A stretch of 33,055 nucleotides of DNA from Candidatus Gottesmanbacteria bacterium (lineage in GTDB: Bacteria; Patescibacteriota; Microgenomatia; UBA10105). The notes under the pieces were generated by a model. That model had not been told where the DNA came from, ran no database searches, and saw only the letters and a list, made by a program, of their open reading frames with translations. The stretch lies in assembly GCA_023245415.1 (NCBI GenBank), contig JAHFKJ010000001.1, forward strand, positions 96,902 to 129,956, given 5' to 3'. Made by a program: the position numbers and the translations under genes. Positions 25,917 to 32,289 of this stretch are shown here, piece by piece (positions within the stretch are counted from its first letter, which is position 1; every line of letters starts with the position of its first letter).

Positions 25917-25990
25917 ACATAGACCTCGTTTCCGAATTGTCGCCGGACGGCGCGCGTTCCAAGCTTACGTTTGGATAGGAAACGAGGTCG
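25917..25990 (+). ncRNA. Possible small structured RNA with a 12-bp closing stem
   Basis: GACCTCGTTTCC (25922-25933) and GGAAACGAGGTC (25978-25989) form a perfect 12-bp inverted repeat. The 44 nt inside can fold into two smaller hairpins, CGCC-GGAC-GGCG (about 25941-25952) and TCCAA-loop-TTGGA, making a three-way junction. A promoter lies just before it. It is richer in GC than its surroundings. There is no T-run after the stem, so it is a poor terminator. It could instead be a DNA element, such as an insertion end or recombination site. Which reading is right is not settled by sequence. Confidence 0.45.
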
Positions 25991-25992
25991 AA

Positions 25993-26676
25993 TTATTTAA
26001 ACTCCCAAATGTCTTCAACACGTTTTTGAATGATTTTGTACAAATCTTCGTCTTTGTCTTTGGAATGTGAGGCAATGCAGCCAGCCACCATATCCGCAAG
26101 CTGAATTAAATTATTTTGTTTTGAATCTACGAATTTCAGATCTGAAAATATGTTATTTTTCTTGTTATTGAGTTCGCGACTTAAATACGCACGAAGTTCA
26201 TTTCTTATTCTTTTTTCCCCTCGCTTATCAAACTTTAACTTTGCATTTTGGAACTTTTTCCCGCTCTTTTTCAAAACCTGCATGATAACAAAGTTAAAAA
26301 AAGATTCTTTTCTGTTTCGCAAAAAACTACTGTAAATATTTTTCTTTTTAACAACAATTGCTCTAATTTTGAAATCGTATGCTGCGCACGTTTGGAGAAA
26401 TTTTCTTTTTACTTCTTTACTACTTTTATGGAACTTAAACTCTACTGATTCTGGAAATTTAAGTTCTCTTTTTAACTTTTTCAGTGAAAGTGCGGTTTCT
26501 TCGGCTATTAAGTTATCATTAAATATTATGAGTACAATAACAAATACAAGAGACGATCCTTTTTGAATTTTGAATCCAGGATCTCCTGAATCATCAATAA
26601 AAACTAATTGTTTATTTGAAATTTGATTTTTTATATTTTTTCCTTTGTTCGATAACTTCAGTATTGTACACTTGCC
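25993..26676 (-). CDS. DUF3800 domain protein without a canonical start codon
   Basis: The frame is open from 26676 to the TAA at 25993 (about 227 codons). It contains LVFIDDSGDPGFK, the DUF3800 N-terminal signature with an acidic cluster resembling an RNase H-like active site, then FHKSSKEVKRKFL, RNRKESFFNFVI and DSKQNNLIQLADMVAGCI, the C-terminal signature. The family is of unknown function and often linked to mobile elements and defence. No ATG, GTG or TTG occurs in this frame between the TGA at 26679-26677 and FIDD. An ATG at 26680 is in another frame and meets a stop after about 22 codons; one base change in the A-rich stretch would join it. Alternatively, AAAGGA (26646-26641) may serve an ATA start. 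Confidence 0.72.
   Translation of the reverse strand, partial: GKCTILKLSNKGKNIKNQISNKQLVFIDDSGDPGFKIQKGSSLVFVIVLIIFNDNLIAEETALSLKKLKRELKFPESVEFKFHKSSKEVKRKFLQTCAAYDFKIRAIVVKKKNIYSSFLRNRKESFFNFVIMQVLKKSGKKFQNAKLKFDKRGEKRIRNELRAYLSRELNNKKNNIFSDLKFVDSKQNNLIQLADMVAGCIASHSKDKDEDLYKIIQKRVEDIWEFK
26663..26668 (-). promoter_or_regulatory. Possible -10 box of the DUF3800 gene
   Basis: TACAAT on the - strand lies within the 13-nt sequence (26659-26671) that also precedes the MazG-like gene. If it is used, transcription begins near 26656, which would exclude the ATG at 26680 as the start. Confidence 0.3.
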
Positions 26677-26708
26677 TCATTTTATCGTAAATAAATCTGA
26701 AAAATTTA

Positions 26709-27332
26709 CTACTTCCTACAATTTGGCCAGGCGGCATCGCCGGCGGTGGCGATGCGAAACGCACCAGTTTTGATTGCTTCTTCCGCATTAAACCGAAGAT
26801 CTGTATTGGTATTCATATTCATAGCTCGCCGGGTAGAAATCCAGGTGCTTGCAGAAAACTGATACATCCCTCCATATATACCATTTGTCGCTTGAGGATT
26901 AAATTTCGATTCACAAAAGGCAATTTTTTTGAGGAGATCCCGATTGATGCTCTCTTTGTTGGCATATTTCGTAAACCAATCTTCCAGTTGTGCTTGGGTT
27001 ATGGGTGAGGCGGATGGTTTCGGCGTCGGGGTTGGTTTTGGAGTGGGTGTTGGTGTAGGATCTGGGGTACTTGAAGGAGATGGGACAAGTGTGGCCGATG
27101 GGGAAGCGTTGAAAGTTCCCAAAACTTGGGTGGAACTGATTGGTTCCTTGACATCAGCAAGTGGTGATATTACCACCGTGCGTTTTATGAGAGTTGAAAT
27201 AAGTATGACCAGGAGTGTGACTGCAATTACCCATATCACGAATCTGGGTAGAGCAATCAGGCGGTTACTTTTGGACGTGATGGCAATTTTATGTAACCAA
27301 CTGAAATTATTTACGTCAGAAAATTGATCCAT
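26709..27332 (-). CDS. Membrane-anchored lysozyme-like (Rpf/transglycosylase-like) protein
   Basis: A protein of 207 aa. A cytoplasmic N-terminus of about 29 residues is followed by one transmembrane helix (about 30-50), a low-complexity Ser/Thr/Pro linker (about 80-112, repeats of PTPTPKP), and the C-terminal domain. That domain has LLKKIAFCESKFNPQATNG, with the catalytic-type glutamate in CES, and GIYGGMYQFSASTW, as in resuscitation-promoting-factor transglycosylases. It should cut peptidoglycan glycan strands outside the membrane. Two cysteines (CES and the near-terminal NC) could pair. Its last 20 codons lie in the 62-bp direct repeat that is duplicated at 25765-25826. The gene is divergent from mraZ. 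Confidence 0.85.
   Translation of the reverse strand: MDQFSDVNNFSWLHKIAITSKSNRLIALPRFVIWVIAVTLLVILISTLIKRTVVISPLADVKEPISSTQVLGTFNASPSATLVPSPSSTPDPTPTPTPKPTPTPKPSASPITQAQLEDWFTKYANKESINRDLLKKIAFCESKFNPQATNGIYGGMYQFSASTWISTRRAMNMNTNTDLRFNAEEAIKTGAFRIATAGDAAWPNCRK
26713..26774. repeat. 62-bp direct repeat, right copy (functional 3' end of the transglycosylase gene)
   Basis: It matches 25765-25826 at 60 of 62 bases. This copy holds a perfect 8-bp inverted repeat, GCATCGCC (26734-26741) and GGCGATGC (26748-26755), with a 6-nt loop. The two copies enclose 886 nt carrying DUF3800, a promoter and the structured element, the layout expected of an integrated islet with att-like ends. Confidence 0.85.
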
Positions 27333-27346
27333 ACGTGTTTGCTTTC

Positions 27347-27352
27347 ATTATA
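27347..27352 (-). promoter_or_regulatory. -10 box of the lysozyme-like gene
   Basis: TATAAT on the - strand ends 14 nt before the ATG at 27332. The transcript would start about 8 nt before the start codon, and no Shine-Dalgarno sequence is present, so translation would be nearly leaderless. No clear -35 box. Confidence 0.5.
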
Positions 27353-27424
27353 CCCGCTCTTCCAAATCAGCTTCGAATTTATCCTTAACACTACTACTAG
27401 TGTGTAGATGGTGGTGATAACCAC

Positions 27425-27454
27425 TTGACAAGTGGGTATGTATATCCTTTAAAT
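27425..27454 (+). promoter_or_regulatory. mraZ promoter
   Basis: A perfect TTGACA (27425-27430) is followed after 18 bp by TTAAAT (27449-27454), a four-of-six -10 match. It would start transcription near 27461, within the MraZ boxes. It lies in the 140-nt divergent gap between the lysozyme-like gene and mraZ. Confidence 0.55.
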
Positions 27455-27478
27455 GGTGTAAGGTGGTGCAAAATGGTG
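27454..27478 (+). promoter_or_regulatory. MraZ operator, three TGGTG boxes at 10-bp period
   Basis: TGGTG occurs at 27454-27458, 27464-27468 and 27474-27478, each pair separated by 5 bp, so exactly one helical turn. In E. coli MraZ binds TGGGN repeats with the same spacing upstream of its own gene. Here the boxes cover the ribosome binding site and the ATG (27473). Extra TGG-containing sites lie upstream at 27409-27416 and 27433-27437. This fits autorepression of the dcw cluster. Confidence 0.78.
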
Positions 27479-27901
27479 AAAGTAACGAAGCTGGGATTAT
27501 TTTTAGGTGAATATCGACATAACTTAACCGACAAGAACCGTTTGGCACTTCCTAAAAGAGTTCGGATTGAGATTGATGATTTTGAAGTGATACTAGCCCA
27601 GGGAGATGATCAATGTGTAGTGGGATATACGAAACAGAAATGGGAAGAGATGGCTAAACATCCTTTAAGTATTCCAGCCTACGAAGAGCAGGGACGAATG
27701 TTACGCCGAAGATTGTTCTCAACCGCGGTGGTTGTGGAGATGGATATACAGGGAAGATTGGTATTGCCGGAAAAATTAGTAGTTTGGGCCCGCCTTGCGG
27801 GACAGGTCGGTGAAGAGTTAGTCATTGTTGGAGCAGGCGATCATTTTGAAATTTGGCAGAGTCAGGCTTGGCAGACGTATTCACAGAAACTGTATAGCTA
27901 G
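27473..27901 (+). CDS. mraZ: MraZ transcriptional regulator of the dcw cluster
   Basis: A protein of 142 aa. The start is the ATG at 27473 (MVKVTKLGLFLGEYRHNL), preceded by AAGGTGGT; an upstream frame start at 27425 has no homologous sequence. Two SpoVT/AbrB-like swapped-hairpin repeats are visible: NLTDKNRLALPKRVR (about residues 17-31) and MDIQGRLVLPEKL (about 100-112), matching the DxxGR(I/L)xxP pattern. MraZ forms a ring that binds direct DNA repeats and represses the mra/dcw operon. Suitable repeats overlie its own start. It is followed by the small ORF and rsmH after a gap of 95 nt that contains an inverted repeat. Confidence 0.93.
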   Translation: MVKVTKLGLFLGEYRHNLTDKNRLALPKRVRIEIDDFEVILAQGDDQCVVGYTKQKWEEMAKHPLSIPAYEEQGRMLRRRLFSTAVVVEMDIQGRLVLPEKLVVWARLAGQVGEELVIVGAGDHFEIWQSQAWQTYSQKLYS

Positions 27902-27947
27902 ATTCTGTAACAATTTCAGGATGACAAATTATGTGTAGTATAAATTT

Positions 27948-27977
27948 CATTTCCTGAGTTGCACCACTCAAGAAATG
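27948..27977 (+). repeat. Inverted repeat in the mraZ-rsmH leader
   Basis: CATTTC and TGAGT pair with ACTCA and GAAATG across a 6-nt loop, with a single C/A mismatch between the two stem halves (27948-27953, 27955-27959, 27966-27970, 27972-27977). There is no T-run, so it is not a simple terminator. It lies 5 nt before the ribosome binding site of the small ORF and may influence translation or bind a regulator. Confidence 0.45.
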
Positions 27978-27996
27978 TAGAAAGGAAGGTGAGAGT

Positions 27997-28140
27997 TTGA
28001 GTTTTTTATTAAATGGCGAAAAAATGCGCGAACGATTAGCTCAGATTCTAGCTCAGACACAAGAGGAAGAAGTGCTAGAGCAACAAAAAAACAATGGAGG
28101 ACCAGACCAGAACATTTCACGTGCCAGTGCTTTTGAATGA
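27997..28140 (+). CDS. Small 47-codon ORF overlapping the rsmH start
   Basis: A TTG start at 27997 with a strong ribosome binding site, AGGAAGGTGAG, about 5 nt upstream, leads to 47 codons and TGA at 28138-28140. The predicted peptide (MSFLLNGEKMRERLAQILAQ at its N-terminus, then a Q/E-rich part) is charged, helical in pattern and has no membrane segment. The last 47 nt overlap the 5' end of rsmH in another frame. rsmH itself has no good ribosome binding site, so reading of this ORF could bring ribosomes to ATG 28094. No family is recognised. Its reality rests on the ribosome binding site and position. Confidence 0.45.
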   Translation: MSFLLNGEKMRERLAQILAQTQEEEVLEQQKNNGGPDQNISRASAFE

Positions 28141-28993
28141 GGTACTTGCGGGATTTAACGTTCAAAAAAACGCTTGGTATGTAGATGGTACAGCTGGGGG
28201 TGGAGGACATATCCAAGCGATAACTCATGCCGGGGGACGAGTCGTTGCTATAGATCAAGATAGTGCAGCAATCGCAGAATTAATTGAAAAATTTAAAACA
28301 GAAATAGTGTCAAAACGGGTTGTGGTTCGTGAAGGAAATTTTCGAGATTTGAAATTGCTGGTTAAAGATGCGGGAGTCGATACGATAAGAGGCATTTTAC
28401 TTGATTTAGGCTTATCGACGTATCAGATCAAAGATTCGGGTCGGGGATTTAGTTTCATGCGGGATGAGGGTTTGGATATGCGGATGTCATCTAAAACGCT
28501 CTTAAGCGCTAAGGAAATAATACATCGGTACTCGGAAAGCGCTTTGACAGAAATTTTTGTGAAATTTGGTGAAGAGATTTTGGCTGTGCCGATCGCACGG
28601 GCAATAATTGAAGCCCGCCGTAGGAAGCCTATCACGACGAGTCGGGAGTTGGCTGACATTGTCAAGACTGCAACGAAGGGCAAATATTTTAATCCAAAGA
28701 TACATGCGGCTACCAAAGTATTTCAAGCCTTGCGGATAGCGGTGAATAACGAATTGGAATCATTGAGTCTGGTTATGCCCGATGCCTGGGAATTACTCGA
28801 ATCAGGAGGAAGATTTGCCGTGATTAATTTTCATTCACTTGAGGACAGGATTGTGAAAACTTTTTTTAGACAGATGGAAAAGCAAAATCGGGCGATCATA
28901 ATATCCAAAAAGCCCATTCGGGCAAGCGAAGAAGAAATTTACAGCAACAGATTATCGCATAGTGCAAAACTTCGAATCGCTGAAAAAATATAA
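28094..28993 (+). CDS. rsmH: 16S rRNA (cytosine-1402-N4)-methyltransferase
   Basis: A protein of 299 aa, near the usual length of 310. HVPVLLNEVLAGF starts the fold, YVDGTAGGGGHIQAI is the SAM-binding loop, and IRGILLDLGLSTYQI and EGLDMRM are conserved RsmH segments; NFHSLEDRIVKTFFR is the C-terminal signature. It methylates N4 of C1402 in the P site of 16S rRNA, and the gene usually follows mraZ in the dcw cluster, as here. ATG 28094 is the first start of the conserved sequence; it lies inside the small upstream ORF and has no separate ribosome binding site. Confidence 0.96.
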   Translation: MEDQTRTFHVPVLLNEVLAGFNVQKNAWYVDGTAGGGGHIQAITHAGGRVVAIDQDSAAIAELIEKFKTEIVSKRVVVREGNFRDLKLLVKDAGVDTIRGILLDLGLSTYQIKDSGRGFSFMRDEGLDMRMSSKTLLSAKEIIHRYSESALTEIFVKFGEEILAVPIARAIIEARRRKPITTSRELADIVKTATKGKYFNPKIHAATKVFQALRIAVNNELESLSLVMPDAWELLESGGRFAVINFHSLEDRIVKTFFRQMEKQNRAIIISKKPIRASEEEIYSNRLSHSAKLRIAEKI

Positions 28994-28997
28994 TGCT

Positions 28998-29324
28998 ATG
29001 ATAAATAGACGGATATTTCTAACAAAGAAACTAGGACAACAAAGAATTGCTGGTTTAACCACATTTTTATGTAGTTCTCTTGCAATCGGTTGTCTCTTGG
29101 TTCAAGTTGTTGTCTCCAACCGCTTTGCCTGGGCGGGTAAAAATATTGATTCTACTGATGTGAAAATCCGTTTGCTTACCGATGAAAATACCAGCTTACG
29201 TGAAGAAATAGCCTCAGCTTCTGCTTTCATCGCCGTTAAAAATCACGCCGAAAAATTAGGTTTTGTACAAGCAATCGTCCCGACATTTTTAAAACTTGAT
29301 CAGCCGGTAGCTGTAAACCCCTAA
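28998..29324 (+). CDS. ftsL: FtsL-like division protein
   Basis: A protein of 108 aa from ATG 28998; a frame start at 28962 would overlap rsmH without adding recognisable sequence. A basic cytoplasmic part (RRIFLTKKLGQQR) precedes one transmembrane helix (about residues 20-40) and an extracytoplasmic segment with coiled-coil pattern (KIRLLTDENTSLREEIASAS). It has the size, topology and position (between rsmH and ftsI) of FtsL, which bridges FtsB and the FtsWI synthase in the divisome. Sequence identity in this family is always low, so the call rests on topology and synteny. Confidence 0.7.
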   Translation: MINRRIFLTKKLGQQRIAGLTTFLCSSLAIGCLLVQVVVSNRFAWAGKNIDSTDVKIRLLTDENTSLREEIASASAFIAVKNHAEKLGFVQAIVPTFLKLDQPVAVNP

Positions 29325-29326
29325 TT

Positions 29327-31003
29327 ATGTTTCGGCAACGGGTAGTCTCGGCTTTATTTCTGCTCGTATTCTGTGCCGTTATTGTTCGGCTATTTCAATG
29401 GCAGATTGTCGAAGGAGAGTCATTGGCTCAAGAAGCATCTAACCAATATTATTTTAAGTTGACTCTGCCAGCCACGCGCGGATCAATAATCACGAGTGAT
29501 GAAGCATATCTTTCGACTAATAAAACGGCATTTCTAGTTTATGCTGAGCCGCAAAAAATTTACGAAAAACATGACTTCAGCCAAAAATTAGCACCCTTAT
29601 TGAACCTCGATGCACAATCGCTCGAAAGTCAACTGCAAAATGACTATTTAGTTTGGTATTTGCTAAAACACAAAGTTGACGGATCAATAGTTAATCAACT
29701 AAAAGAACTCAAACTTGAAGGTATGGGGTTTGAAAAGGAAAATAAACGTTTCTATCCCGAAGGGAGTATGTCGGCACACATATTGGGGTTTGTAGGTAGT
29801 GATGCTAATGGTAATGATCAAGGTTATTTCGGACTTGAAGGTAAGTATAATTTGGCATTGAAAGGCAAGTCAGGCCAGATTGTACAGGAAAAGGATGCAG
29901 TGGGGTTGCCGATTTTACTTGGTGAAACTAAACGGTATTTGGCTGAAGATGGACAGACATTGGTGTTGCACATGGATCGCACGGTCCAATACATATTGGA
30001 AACTAAGTTAAAAGAAGGTATTCAAAAGTACGGTGCCAAGTCAGGAATGGTGGGTGTGCTTGATTCGAGATCCGGCGGGATATTGGGATTTGCTTCCTTT
30101 CCTAATTATGATCCCCAAAAGTTTGGCGATTATGACAAATCACTATATGCCAACCCGCTAATTTCATACACCTATGAACCTGGATCAACATTTAAAACAC
30201 TTGTAATGGCTGCGGCATTGAATGAGCGGTTCGTTGATCAAAATACTATATTTAACGAAAATGGTCCGGTTTCAATCGGCGAATATTTGATTCGCACCTG
30301 GAATAATGAATATCACGGAGAAATGACTGCAACTCAAATTCTGGAAAAATCATCAAATCCGGGAATGGTCTTTATAGGTAAAAAACTTGGAAAAGATAAA
30401 CTAATTTCGTATATTAAAAAATACGGATTTTATGAAAAGTCGGGGATAGATTTAGAAGGAGAAGTCTTACCTCAAACACGTGTGGAAAAAGATTGGTATG
30501 AGATAGATTTGGCTACGGTCACTTTTGGTCAGGGAATTGCTGTAACTCCGATACAGATGCTTCGGGCTGTTGGATCATTGGCTAATAACGGAAATCTTTT
30601 AGTACCGCATGTTGTGAAAAAAATTATAGACCCATCCGGTAAAAAAATTGAAATTCCACCCAAAATATCTGCGTCAGTGATTCGTCCCGCTACTGCAAAC
30701 ACAATTACACAGATGATGATTTCGGCTGTAAATAATGGTGAAGCTAAGTGGGCGAAACCGAAAGGTTATCGTATCGCCGGTAAAACTGGAACTGCACAGA
30801 TCCCGGTGTCCGGTCATTATGACGCTGATAAAACAATTGCTTCTTTTGTCGGATATGCACCGGCTGATAACCCAAAATTTGTTATGTTAGTACTTTTAAA
30901 TGAACCAACCACGAGTCCCTGGGGTTCGGAAACTGCTGCTCCGTTATTTATGAATATTGCTAAGGAACTATTTGTCTATTACGCGATCGCACCCGTGAAT
31001 TAG
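29327..31003 (+). CDS. ftsI: Penicillin-binding protein, peptidoglycan D,D-transpeptidase FtsI
   Basis: A protein of 558 aa. One N-terminal signal-anchor helix (about residues 4-22) is followed by a dimerisation domain with ATRGSIITS (about 50-58) and the transpeptidase domain. Active-site motifs are complete: GSTFK with S287 and K290, SSN at 342-344, and KTGT at 486-489. The class B PBP cross-links septal peptidoglycan by acting on stem-peptide D-Ala-D-Ala. No PASTA repeats are present. It starts 2 nt after the FtsL stop. The position before murE fits the standard dcw order, though a PBP2-like elongation role cannot be excluded. Confidence 0.93.
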   Translation: MFRQRVVSALFLLVFCAVIVRLFQWQIVEGESLAQEASNQYYFKLTLPATRGSIITSDEAYLSTNKTAFLVYAEPQKIYEKHDFSQKLAPLLNLDAQSLESQLQNDYLVWYLLKHKVDGSIVNQLKELKLEGMGFEKENKRFYPEGSMSAHILGFVGSDANGNDQGYFGLEGKYNLALKGKSGQIVQEKDAVGLPILLGETKRYLAEDGQTLVLHMDRTVQYILETKLKEGIQKYGAKSGMVGVLDSRSGGILGFASFPNYDPQKFGDYDKSLYANPLISYTYEPGSTFKTLVMAAALNERFVDQNTIFNENGPVSIGEYLIRTWNNEYHGEMTATQILEKSSNPGMVFIGKKLGKDKLISYIKKYGFYEKSGIDLEGEVLPQTRVEKDWYEIDLATVTFGQGIAVTPIQMLRAVGSLANNGNLLVPHVVKKIIDPSGKKIEIPPKISASVIRPATANTITQMMISAVNNGEAKWAKPKGYRIAGKTGTAQIPVSGHYDADKTIASFVGYAPADNPKFVMLVLLNEPTTSPWGSETAAPLFMNIAKELFVYYAIAPVN

Positions 31004-31013
31004 ATCTCCCGAG

Positions 31014-31022
31014 TGGTATAAT
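31014..31022 (+). promoter_or_regulatory. Extended -10 promoter element of murE
   Basis: TGG directly precedes TATAAT (31017-31022), matching TGnTATAAT, in the 29-nt gap between ftsI and murE. The ATG at 31033 begins 10 nt after the box, so transcription from here would give an almost leaderless murE mRNA. No clear -35 box. Confidence 0.55.
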
Positions 31023-31032
31023 AATATTCTTC

Positions 31033-32289
31033 ATGTGGCAAAACATTAAAAATCTCTACCATAGCCTGATGTCTTTGGCGGCAGCTAGTTATTATGGTTT
31101 TCCGCATCGGGATCTTTACATTGTTGGTGTCACTGGAACTGATGGGAAAACTACCACCACCCATTTAATCTACCATATACTCAAGTCTGCAGGTAAAAAA
31201 GTCTCTATGGTATCTTCGGTGTATGCTGAAATTGCGGGTAAAAGGTTCGATACGGGTTTTCATGTAACTACGCCTGATGCCTGGATGTTGCAAAAATTCT
31301 TACACGAAGTAGTAGCATACGGCGATAAATATATGGTGATCGAAGTGACTTCGCATAGTTTAGATCAACAGCGTGTATTGGGGATACATTTTAATATTGG
31401 TGTAGTTACAAATATTACACATGAGCATCTTGATTATCACAAAACTTATCTAAATTATGTTCGCGCAAAAGAAAGACTTCTCGCGAATTCCCAAACAGCA
31501 ATTTTGAATATAGACGACGAATCGTATCAATACTTTAAGTCACCTATAGTCAATAAATCAATTTCCTACGGGATAAACCATGATGCCCAGGTTACTCCCA
31601 AAAAATTTCCGTTTTTGACATCGCTTCCCGGAACTTACAACCGTTACAATTGTCTGGCAGCAATGGCGGTCACCCAAAAAATCGGCATACCTCATTTACA
31701 AGTACTTAAGGGCCTAAAATCATTCACTGGAGTCAAAGGCCGTTATGAACGAGTACACACGTCACAAGGTTTTGAAATTATCATCGATTTTGCCCATACT
31801 CCAAATGCAATCAAAAATCTTTTGTCGACGGTTAAATCCGAAATAAAGGGAAAAGGACGACTTATTCATCTGTTCGGATCAGCCGGACTTAGAGATGCGA
31901 GTAAACGATCCCTAATGGGGAAGCAAAGTGTGCGTTTCGCCAATATTATTATTCTTACTGAAGAAGATTATCGTACTGAAAATGTGGATGTAATTATTGA
32001 TGCAATCGCTAAAGGCTGTGTTGAAGAGGGAGCAGTCGAACTAACTCCTTCGAGTTTTGGCGAAAGTTTTATAGAAAGCCAGATAGTATTCTTTAGAATT
32101 CATAATCGTCAAGATGCCGTAAATTTCGCTTTGCAAAGACTGGCCAGAGCCGGAGATATCGTAGTTTTAACAGGTAAGGGGCATGAGAGTAGTTTGTGTA
32201 GAGGGATAACGGAATCTCCCTGGAGCGAATTTGAAGCGGTAACATCTGCTCTGGAAACTAAAGTTAACCATGAAAAAAAACACAGATAA
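31033..32289 (+). CDS. murE: MurE-like UDP-MurNAc-peptide ligase lacking the N-terminal domain
   Basis: A protein of 418 aa against about 490 for usual MurE; the N-terminal UDP-MurNAc-dipeptide-binding domain is almost absent. The central ATP-binding domain starts at once: VGVTGTDGKTTTTHL (31-45, P-loop lysine K39), HVTTPDAWMLQ, VIEVTSHSLDQQR (about 102-114) and NITHEHLDYH. The C-terminal domain has IDFAHTPNAIKNLL and a modified specificity region, ILTEEDYRTENV, where MurE normally has DNPR (meso-diaminopimelate) or a related sequence. The third residue addition (Lys, mDAP or other) therefore cannot be told. The ligase acts in the cytoplasm in peptidoglycan synthesis. Confidence 0.87.
   Translation: MWQNIKNLYHSLMSLAAASYYGFPHRDLYIVGVTGTDGKTTTTHLIYHILKSAGKKVSMVSSVYAEIAGKRFDTGFHVTTPDAWMLQKFLHEVVAYGDKYMVIEVTSHSLDQQRVLGIHFNIGVVTNITHEHLDYHKTYLNYVRAKERLLANSQTAILNIDDESYQYFKSPIVNKSISYGINHDAQVTPKKFPFLTSLPGTYNRYNCLAAMAVTQKIGIPHLQVLKGLKSFTGVKGRYERVHTSQGFEIIIDFAHTPNAIKNLLSTVKSEIKGKGRLIHLFGSAGLRDASKRSLMGKQSVRFANIIILTEEDYRTENVDVIIDAIAKGCVEEGAVELTPSSFGESFIESQIVFFRIHNRQDAVNFALQRLARAGDIVVLTGKGHESSLCRGITESPWSEFEAVTSALETKVNHEKKHR

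Noticed and set aside
27000-27115. Short tandem-like repeats as a CRISPR or minisatellite
   Set aside because: The repetition is codon-level (Pro-Thr/Pro-Lys) within the linker of a real protein, with no spacers and no fixed repeat unit.
26929-27327. 132-aa + strand ORF rich in glycine and valine
   Set aside because: It is the reverse-strand shadow of the lysozyme-like gene; its GVGVG pattern mirrors the Pro/Thr linker repeats.
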